A DNA stretch of 64,000 nucleotides from Poa pratensis. Its lineage: Eukaryota; Streptophyta; Magnoliopsida; Poales; Poaceae. Numbering within the stretch: position 1 is the stretch's first letter; every line of letters begins with the position of its first letter. The translations under genes and the position numbers were made by a program. This document shows, one piece after another, positions 56,197 to 64,000 of the stretch. The DNA lies in the NCBI GenBank assembly GCA_947311845.1, contig CAMZMU010000041.1, positions 111,653,407 through 111,717,406 of the forward strand, given 5' to 3'. Under the pieces are notes generated by a model. That model saw nothing but the letters and a program-made list of their open reading frames with translations, was not told where the DNA came from and ran no database searches.

Positions 56197-59052
56197 ATGG
56201 ATGCCCAGAGAGCCCTCAACTCATTTCTGGGACGCCTCACCACTGTCCTTGTCAATGAGGCGCAGCTGCTTGGTGGCGTCCGGGGTGATGTCGAGTTCAT
56301 CAAGGATGAGATGGAGAGCATGAATGGCCTAATCCTCCACCTTGCCGAGGCCAACCACCACGACCACCAGGTGCGGGCATGGATGAAGCAAGTCATTGGC
56401 CTCACCCGCGACTGCGACGGCAACGTTGAGCTCTATATCCAGTATGTTGCAGGGGCTGGCCACCAAGCCACAGGCTTACTGGGCTACCTGCAACGGATCC
56501 TGCAGTTTGTGCGGACCATCCCAGCCCGGCGCCGGGTCGCGACGAGGATTCAAGAGCTCAAGGTCCGAGCGCGTGATGTGGGTGACAGGCGGCTGAGGTA
56601 CGGGGTTATCGTGCCATCGGTTGCTAACCAAGATGACGCGGTATTTATCGAAAACTTCTTGGCTCCACTGGTGGCAGGCGAAGAGGAATATGTTGCAACA
56701 AATGTTGAACTGCCAGATGATGAGACTCTTGTAAACAGAAGCGTTGATCAGATTATCAACTGGTTGACTGAGAAAGCACCTGATGCTGCTTCTGCTGGAG
56801 GGCGTGAACCACATCCAAGGATCATCCCTATCCTATGGAATTCGCACAATCCAAAGATAGAAGAAACATTGGCAGTTGGTGTTGCTCAAGAAGTGTACAT
56901 ACATCCCTCCATTGTAGACTATTTCAAGGCATGGGTACGTGTCAGACAAGGCAGTGATCTACGCCATATATTACAGGATATACTTGCAGAGTTACCGCCC
57001 CTTCCAATTCTAGCTGGAGAAGAAAACAAGCTGAGTACCGAAGCAGAGCAAAGTACAGAAACAGTAGTGGGTGGTGAGGCCACACAACTCACCAAGAAAC
57101 TTCAGGATTGTCTGAAAGGTAAAAAATTCTTCATTGTTCTTGAGCAAGTCTCAGAGAGACTACCATGGGATAGCATAAGATCTGCTTTATCTCATACTGG
57201 TGATGATTGCGCTCCTGGTAGCGCTATGGTTATCACCACATGGTCCGATGATGTAGCAGAGTCATCGTCTCCATACAAGATCTTCAGGCCTCCAAGTCTA
57301 TTTTTTGTTTTCTATGATAAAGCAAGGGAGCTTACTGGTGGATCTGATAATGACACTATGGCGAATGTAGGACGTATTTTAGGAGCATGTTACCCTGAGA
57401 TCTTTGCAATGAAAATCTTCATACATCTTCTGTATGTCAATCGGAACAGGAGTAGGACACAACTAGGCAGCTTTGTGAAACAATTATCAGGCTGTGGGTC
57501 GTGCAAAACAGCTGCGAAGCAAATGGTAAGATTCTCTTACAATGACTTTCCTACCAAGTACAGGAGCTGCTTGTTGTACCTATCTATCTCCCAGGAGAGT
57601 GGCTGCATTAGGAGAACAACTGCATCTAGAAGATGGATAGCTGAAGGGCTTATAGCGACAAGGGCGAATCGCTCAGAAGATGAAGCTGATCGCTGTTTTG
57701 ATGCGCTCGTCTCCTGGGGACTCATTAATCCTGGAGAAATCAGTGATGCAGGCAAGATCAAGAGCTACACAATGCATCATGTTGTTCGTGAAGTCATAGC
57801 CAGGATTGCAAGAGATCTAAACTTTGCAGATGCCGACCTGCCACCCAATTTAGCTCGACACCTTCCTTTTCACCACGGAATAGGACTGCAAACTTCTCAA
57901 TACGGTCATCCTGTGGAAGCTGGTAGCTACGACATCGTAGCACTTCTTCCATATTTGGCCAAGTTGCCTGAATGGAAGCTATTGAGAATGCTGGATCTGG
58001 AAGGCTGCAAAGGCTTGAAGAAGCATCATTGGAAGAGCATCTGTAATATATTGTTGCTCAAGTACTTGAGCCTCAGGAACACAGATGTCAGCCATCTGCC
58101 AAAGAAAATCGAGAATTTGCGGTGCTTGGAGACTCTGGACATCAGGCAAACAGTGGTGAGGGCTTTCTCCACAAAGTCTATCATGTTTCCAATGCTAAAG
58201 CATCTGTTTGCTGGACAGATAGACTCTGCAAGAAACAACACCGACAGGTTTAAGGAGTCATTTGCGACAGTACGCCTTCCTAGTGGCATCCGAAGAATGA
58301 TGAAATTGGAGGTGTTGTCCCATGTCGAAGTTGTCCAGAATGTTGATGATTTAGTTGACGTTGGCCAGCTACTACAACTGAGGAAATTGGGTCTGGTTCT
58401 CCATGGTAACAAAGGTTGCTTGGGTCTTCTACTTCAACAGGTTGAAAAGTTGCATGCTTGCCTCCGCTCCTTGTCAATTCGAGTCAACCAGCTGGACAGA
58501 ACTGAACCTACTCCTGATGCAGAGGAGGTGGTTGAGTTAGCCCAACCTCCAAAACTTCTTCAGAGCCTAAACATCAGTGGCATCACAAGTGGGCTTCCTC
58601 TCTGGATAGAAAATCTCGATCAACTTGCCAAGATATCATTGAGCGAGACTTACCTGAGTGAAGCTGCTCTACGTGTACTTGGGAGGCTTAGAATATTGTG
58701 CTGCCTAAAGCTGCGGCACAAGTCATACACCCAAAGCGATCTCAGCTTCAAGGAAGAAGAATTCGAGAGTCTCAGGTCTCTGGTTATCGAGGGAAGCGAC
58801 ATCACGAACATTACATTTGATGCTGGAGCGGGTCCTAAGCTCGAGATGATTGTCTGGTCTTTTGCCAAGATGGATTCTATTTCTGGAGTCGTGCACCTTC
58901 CCAGGTTTAAGAAGCTGGAGCTGAATGGTGACTGCAACCCAGACCGGGCGAGGGAAGAAATTAAAGAGCATCCCAACCATCCTGAGTTTAAGCACAATGG
59001 ACAGCATCAACTCCAAGAAGCTGGAGCAGTGGCTTCTGCCTCGACTCCCTGA
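56197..59052 (+). CDS. NLR-type resistance-like protein with degenerate NB-ARC (951 aa)
   Basis: Single uninterrupted exon. Residues 1-140 resemble an Rx-type coiled coil: FIKDEMESMNGLI, then DCDGNVELYI in place of an EDVID-type motif, and RRLRYGV. The NB-ARC layout is recognisable at 180-535, but each nucleotide-binding motif is altered. The P-loop site reads NSHNPKIEETLA, with no GxGGxGKTT. Walker B reads FFIVLEQV rather than LLVLDDV. RNBS-B keeps GSAMVITTWS, and GLPL reads YPEIFAM. RNBS-D is good (YRSCLLYLSI ... RWIAEGLI), and MHD reads MHH. Leucine-rich repeats fill about 590-920. NLRs are cytoplasmic immune receptors; lacking the ATP switch, this one may act as a partner, regulator or decoy, or be decaying slowly. 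Confidence 0.92.
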   Translation: MDAQRALNSFLGRLTTVLVNEAQLLGGVRGDVEFIKDEMESMNGLILHLAEANHHDHQVRAWMKQVIGLTRDCDGNVELYIQYVAGAGHQATGLLGYLQRILQFVRTIPARRRVATRIQELKVRARDVGDRRLRYGVIVPSVANQDDAVFIENFLAPLVAGEEEYVATNVELPDDETLVNRSVDQIINWLTEKAPDAASAGGREPHPRIIPILWNSHNPKIEETLAVGVAQEVYIHPSIVDYFKAWVRVRQGSDLRHILQDILAELPPLPILAGEENKLSTEAEQSTETVVGGEATQLTKKLQDCLKGKKFFIVLEQVSERLPWDSIRSALSHTGDDCAPGSAMVITTWSDDVAESSSPYKIFRPPSLFFVFYDKARELTGGSDNDTMANVGRILGACYPEIFAMKIFIHLLYVNRNRSRTQLGSFVKQLSGCGSCKTAAKQMVRFSYNDFPTKYRSCLLYLSISQESGCIRRTTASRRWIAEGLIATRANRSEDEADRCFDALVSWGLINPGEISDAGKIKSYTMHHVVREVIARIARDLNFADADLPPNLARHLPFHHGIGLQTSQYGHPVEAGSYDIVALLPYLAKLPEWKLLRMLDLEGCKGLKKHHWKSICNILLLKYLSLRNTDVSHLPKKIENLRCLETLDIRQTVVRAFSTKSIMFPMLKHLFAGQIDSARNNTDRFKESFATVRLPSGIRRMMKLEVLSHVEVVQNVDDLVDVGQLLQLRKLGLVLHGNKGCLGLLLQQVEKLHACLRSLSIRVNQLDRTEPTPDAEEVVELAQPPKLLQSLNISGITSGLPLWIENLDQLAKISLSETYLSEAALRVLGRLRILCCLKLRHKSYTQSDLSFKEEEFESLRSLVIEGSDITNITFDAGAGPKLEMIVWSFAKMDSISGVVHLPRFKKLELNGDCNPDRAREEIKEHPNHPEFKHNGQHQLQEAGAVASASTP

Positions 59053-59264
59053 GTGTTCCATGAACTACTCTCCAGTCAGCAAAGATGCAGCTGAAGAAAA
59101 TTCAGTTTCTTGTGTCTCTCAAGACTGCTGCTGCTGATGGGTCATGTCAGTTCGTTTGCTTTCTCTGCATGTATGTTGTGCTTGGTTTATTAATTAGCTG
59201 TATTCTGAACTTCGATTGTATCATACAAGCGTCAAGCTTTGCTCTGTAAATTGTACTTGCTTTT

Positions 59265-59465
59265 TGTTTCTCTGTAGTCTAGGGTAGGTTTTTTGCCCCG
59301 TAGTATAATCTCGATGCCGAGGTTATACAGCAGGTTTTCCTACCAAAACATATTTTCCTTCTGTTTGCTCCATTTCTCTCCCTTTTAATTGGCTCTGCTT
59401 GTAGACTGGATCTTGTATTTCCGTTGAGCAATTAATGGAAATGGGAGTAGCCCAGTTGGAAAAAA
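59265..59465 (+). mobile_element. 5'-truncated LINE or retroposon stub after the NLR-like gene
   Basis: A 201-bp insert ends in a short A run. It is bounded by the 15-bp duplication ATTGTACTTGCTTTT (59250-59264 and 59466-59480). The terminal GAGCAATTAATGGAAATGGG resembles 3' ends of grass LINEs. It sits 213 bp after the NLR stop codon, probably within its 3' UTR or just beyond. Confidence 0.8.
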
Positions 59466-59480
59466 ATTGTACTTGCTTTT

Positions 59481-60584
59481 GTAATATTCTTTCTTTTGAA
59501 CTTAATTTATTGTAAAACTCCTTAATTAATAGATTGAGATAAAACTTTTGCCCCCATTTAAAAACAAAACTGTACTAGCTGCATTCTATGGCCAATAATC
59601 TTGGCCTTGAAATAACTGGTCCAAATAATGAAGCCATTCCTTTATCATGCAGAATGGACGTGTCACTAAGGAAGTCACTCTATGCTGTGATCTTAGTTAC
59701 TTTGCCCTTTTTTTTAGGAAGAATGTGGTCTGAGATCAGGAGAATACATAACGGTGACGAAATTGTAAATGTCAATTTTTTTAAGAGATCTATCATATAT
59801 GCGTATTTTGAAAATATATTTTGTATTTCTGACTATTGCACATAGATAAATCAACAAACAGACGGTCAAGAGAAGTGCATGTGCTCCCGACTCCCGTCCG
59901 CATGTTCTTGCTCTGCTAGAACGCTCACAGCACCCTATGACCCGATCAATTGTTTTGTGAGCACGGAATGTGCGGTTCCTCGGTCTGGATTTTGTTTCTT
60001 AGACAGAAATACACCTTTGGATTTGGTGCAGCAGCGAACGACCAAGCGTGTAATTTTGGAACCGAGTTTCAGTGACTTTGTCACCTGAGAGCCATTAGAT
60101 CAAAATCTAACGGACATGATTGACCGAAATTTTATACTTAAAAATCAAGCTGTTCAGAGAAAATTGATAAAATTTTAGGACATTATATATGTTCCATTAA
60201 GTATTCGTGAATTTGTTGTTCCAAGTGGATAAATGATTTAGGATTAATTTATGTTTAGAGATCAAATTTGGCTCAAATTTGAAATTTAAGTGTGTGATAT
60301 GGTCCTAAATGTTGGCAAAAATCGTTCTTAGATACCCTTTTATGAACTTAGGTAGTGTGCACGAAGAAAGTTCAATTATTTGACTTCTACCTACGAACGG
60401 CAAAGCGTGCAATTTTGGAACAGAGTTTCAGTGACTGTGCCCAACTGAGAGACATCAGATCAAGACCCAACGAACTCAAAATTCAAACGGTTAAGAAAAC
60501 ATTTTAGGACATCATATATTTTAGTTGGTTTTTGTTGTCTTCTACATGACCTTCTCCAGTAGAGGTCCATGTTTTCTCTGGCTT
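59481..60584. other. Intergenic; contains a duplicated segment
   Basis: No gene. Two diverged copies of an approximately 90-bp segment (AATTTTGGAAC[C/A]GAGTTTCAGTGACT and following) occur at about 60035-60125 and 60395-60500 in direct orientation. Confidence 0.55.
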
Positions 60585-61660
60585 GTTTTTTTTTTTTTTT
60601 TTGAACAAACATCACTGTCATTACATATCATACCAGATTACATTACAGTGATTACAACTTTCACCCTCAACATAGATGCCTAGCTGGGCACAAGTGAAAA
60701 AAGCTACGGAATAAACATGGAGGATATGCCGAAGAGAACAGTTGGAGCCTGCCAGGGGGTCCGTCGAGAACTCGGACTCAACATACCTGCAACCGCACTC
60801 TTCCATGGCCTCTCGCAGTCTAGCCAACCGTAGAGCCAGCGGCTCAACCGGCAATCGCGTTGGCAGATGCCTATGAGGTAGGAGATTGAGCTGAAGATCT
60901 AAATGGACCATCACCGAGCTCAAATCAGGAGGTTCTTTGCCGTTAAATCTGAAAAACCGCAGCAGAGACGCTCTCACCCGTCTCCGGCATGTCCCGAACA
61001 GCAAGAACGCATATTCCTCATGCACAGCAGCTTGCACTGAATAGAATGTGCGACAACTAGACACAATGCAATGAAGCTCATAGGATGAACTGGTGCTCAC
61101 CGACTGGCGAACACGAGGACGCCGCCATCTTTGATGTTGGGGAAGCATAAACGTCCACATATAACTGCTGCTAGAGGCGATTTCCAAAGTTTGATTTGAA
61201 ATAGCAGCACCCAGCATGATATTCAACACATGGTCATCACCTATTGTCCAGCACGTACCTTGCACAACAGCCTTGAATTGAGCAGAACAACGAGGGACGA
61301 GAAAATAAATCCCATCCTTCATGTGCAAGAAACCTTGCAACACCATACGCAGCTCAAGATTGAAGTGCATCAGCAGCATGCCCGACAAGAAAGGCAACTC
61401 CACTGTATGGATCAAAGAGCTGGCAATCTCCAAACCTGCGCCCCTTTCCTTAAGAAACAGAATCGACCGGGTAGCAGGACTCCAGCCGACGACGCTATGA
61501 AGACCAGAGGAGGTAGCAGCGCCGTCCATGACGCCCGCTGCCCACTGGACGCAGCACGAGGACAACCACGGCATGGTGCAGGCCCCCCACGGGACCCAAC
61601 CAGTGCAGCTTCCTCCAAAAGTATCCAGCAGCAGATGTTGAATCGACCGGAGGAGCAAGT
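60585..61660 (-). other. Retroposed sequence with a 345-codon minus-strand frame, unidentified
   Basis: A T run at about 60585-60602 on the plus strand is a poly(A) tail on the minus strand, so this is a retroposed transcript or LINE 3' end. Just upstream a minus-strand frame is open from 61658 to 60621 (MLLRSIQHLLLDTFGGSCTG ... CNHCNVIWYDM). I recognise no domain. The frame ends close to the poly(A) run, which is unusual for chance. No target duplication was found and the 5' boundary is unknown. Confidence 0.35.
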
Positions 61661-61819
61661 CGCTGCTGAACCGTGAAGCATGAGATCCGAAGGACCCCCG
61701 TCAGATATGAGAAATCGGAACCCTCCGCCGCCTTTTCTCCCGGTGTAGTGTACCTGCACTTAGAAAATGGCAAGGTACCTGTGTATAGTGCAAACCCCTG
61801 GATCGTTTCATTTGCACAC

Positions 61820-64000
61820 ACAGTTTAAGATGAATATCACAACATTGTATCAATTATTACACGAATGATCCAGACTTGGGAAAATAAATAGTTCGATACA
61901 ACTTTGCATAGCTTATAGCTAGCTCAAAACAAATAAAGCAGCGGAATAAATCTTCAATGAGCCTCCATTCTTCATGATGCGCCACAGGCGAAAACATGTT
62001 GGTTGCAGACTCGAAACCCAAACGTGACCTTACTCATCGTCAGAAAAGTCTGCAACAAAATAATATTTGCAACAGAGTGGGTCAGATACCATTAAAAATG
62101 GATCTGGCAAGTGACACTATGTGGACACTTAATGGAATAACTCTATAGCCTATATGCATATTTGGCTGGTGGAGTTTGAAGGCTGATTTGCATAAAAGCC
62201 AATTTTGCCTAACACTTTGTAAAACTTTTCCTTCAAACTTTTGAGACAAGATGGCTTGAAAACCATTGTCATAACTACCCTTGTTCACCACCAAGTTTTA
62301 ATTTCGAAATTTGAATGATGAAGCCTCCTTTGAATCCTTGATCAGCTGCTCAAATTGTCCGTAACCGGGGACACGGCTAAGTACTTAGTTTTAACTCTGC
62401 AGAGGTTGTGCACTTTCACCATTAGACCCAACAAACCCAAACTATCCTCAAGCACTCAATTTGTGCTAAGGAAAAGGAGAGAGTTGAGACGAGACTTTTC
62501 AGAAGCATTTTCCCATCCCATACCGACTTGACGCGCTCCCATTCTAACCATTCTACCACCACCTGTCAAGTCGGGACGAGTCCACGCAACTTAATCCATC
62601 TAGCCAGAGCCCATATGACTAATGGCTGCACGGTAAGCAACTTCACTTAGAGAAAACCTTGGCCTCTTAATACCCTGGGTGGCAACCACAAGTGACCATC
62701 CCTTAGAGGTCACCCCTAAGAGATGACACTCAACCTTTCCATCATCTTTTCATAACCAAGTCCACCCAGGTGATAAATTACTTAGTAGAATTTAGATTTA
62801 AGGAAAACACATTTGCATAGCATCCAATAATCTACTAAGTTATCAAAAGGGATTCTAGACACAACTAGAGTAAAGGTATGGTGGGTTTAGCATATAGCGA
62901 TACTTCTATCCAACACATGCATATAAGAAATACACTAAGTAATGCATATAAAATACTTAGGAAACTTCATGGGGGTGTGCCACTTGCCTTGGCAACAAGC
63001 AGAATAGCAACAGCAATTGCAACAGTCTTCGTTTCCCTCCGGAGATTCTAACACAACAAACAATACATAATAAACAAACAAGTTTCATAAAACTTCTAAG
63101 GAAAAATATGTCATGCATGATGTGCAAAATTCCTAAGGACTAGAGATGCATGCATGCCATGTCATGAAATAATTCTAAGTTAAAACAAGACAATCAAGAA
63201 GGTCCTAAAATGACTAAGGACCAAGATCCTATCACTTGGGTCGAAATTTAACTAAGGACTAGCATATCAGGTCCAAAATACTTTCTAAGGAAAGTAACAA
63301 AATAAGAAGTACTAAAATTTTCTAAGGAAAAAGGTATGATATCACTAGTTGATGAATTTTTCTAAGGACCCACATTTGTTATGGCAAGTACTTAGAATAA
63401 ATTCTAAGGGGAATAACTAAGTTTTCAAGATACTAAAATTTCTAAGGACAAGTTTAGCAATTTTTAATGTGTTGAAATTTTCTAAGTAAAAATTCTAAGT
63501 GTTCTCAACATTTTATTACCCAAAATTTTCTAAGGAAGAAATATTTCGGTGGGGTGAAATATTTCTAAGTTATTTTGCATATAACATGGTCATAATTACT
63601 TAGCTAAATTTTCTATTCGAAAATTAATGTGGAGAACAAATTTTATTATAAATTACTTATTAAAATAACACCTAAAAGCAATAAAAACAAAATTCATGCA
63701 AAAACATAGAAAAACACTTCTACAAAAATTATAGAGAAATTCTACGGCCATTACTTATACAAACAAAAATATAACAAAATATTTTACTCAATTATCAATT
63801 TTTATAATTAAAATATAGCCAAAATATCAATTAAACCATTTTTAAAATTTATCTAAATTAATTTCGTCCAAACCTCAAATTAATCATATAGAAAGTTTAT
63901 ACACATTATTAGCTTTCCAAAAATATAAATTTCATAATTTTCTGATAAAGGAATAAAAATTAATGATAAAACTAATCACAGGGACTAATCTGTGATGCGC
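61820..64000. other. AT-rich, probably LTR-retrotransposon-derived, no gene
   Basis: No coding domain. The minus-strand text around 62040-62460 (ACTCTGTTGCAAATATTATT and GTGCACAACCTCTGCAGAG) recalls internal non-coding parts of Triticeae Gypsy elements; this is memory-based. Between about 63080 and 63560 a short motif close to TTCTAAGGA recurs more than ten times. The element continues past the right edge. Confidence 0.4.

Overview
The window looks like plant nuclear DNA from a grass, most likely Pooideae and probably a Triticeae relative (wheat, barley or Aegilops type). The basis is GT-AG introns in host genes, several Stowaway MITEs ending CTCCCTCCGT, nested full-length retrotransposons, a CACTA element, and an LTR reading TGATACGTCC on its coding strand, which I associate with Triticeae Gypsy families. 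The taxonomic call is an inference. No bacterial, organellar or RNA-gene signal was recognised.

Layout. 1-2505 is a partial second copy of the 3' end of an ankyrin/TPR gene. 2780-5320 holds decayed LTR and Copia debris. 5400-12463 is one CACTA transposon bounded by the 3-bp duplication CTC; it carries a transposase-remnant gene and a Ulp1-like gene behind a shared repeated leader. 13662-20254 is an 11-exon ankyrin-TPR gene with an intact open frame of 382 residues and Stowaway MITEs before, inside and just after it. 20.9-25.7 kb has no gene but two PIF/Harbinger-like elements.

25778-41692 is a purple acid phosphatase (PAP) gene fragment split between codons 6 and 7 by a full-length LINE (25797-41062; 13-bp target duplication). 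That LINE is itself interrupted by a 9.5-kb, very young, pol-less Gypsy-type LTR element (31125-40611; duplication CGGTA) and by a small hAT MITE (40809-40978; duplication TTCCCCCT). 41.7-46.4 kb holds a decayed gene with a transposon-type plant domain and a hAT-like element in its upstream intron.

47398-53706 is a Copia element with an intact polyprotein but a truncated 3' LTR. 53.9-55.3 kb is a highly diverged tandem repeat of about 95 bp. 56197-59052 is a single-exon, intact 951-codon NLR immune-receptor-like gene whose ATP-binding motifs are all degenerate. 59.2-64 kb has a truncated LINE stub, an unidentified retroposed sequence and AT-rich, probably retrotransposon-derived DNA.

The two probably functional host genes are the ankyrin-TPR gene and the NLR-like gene. 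Nearly everything else is mobile DNA or its wreckage, with insertion order readable from target duplications.
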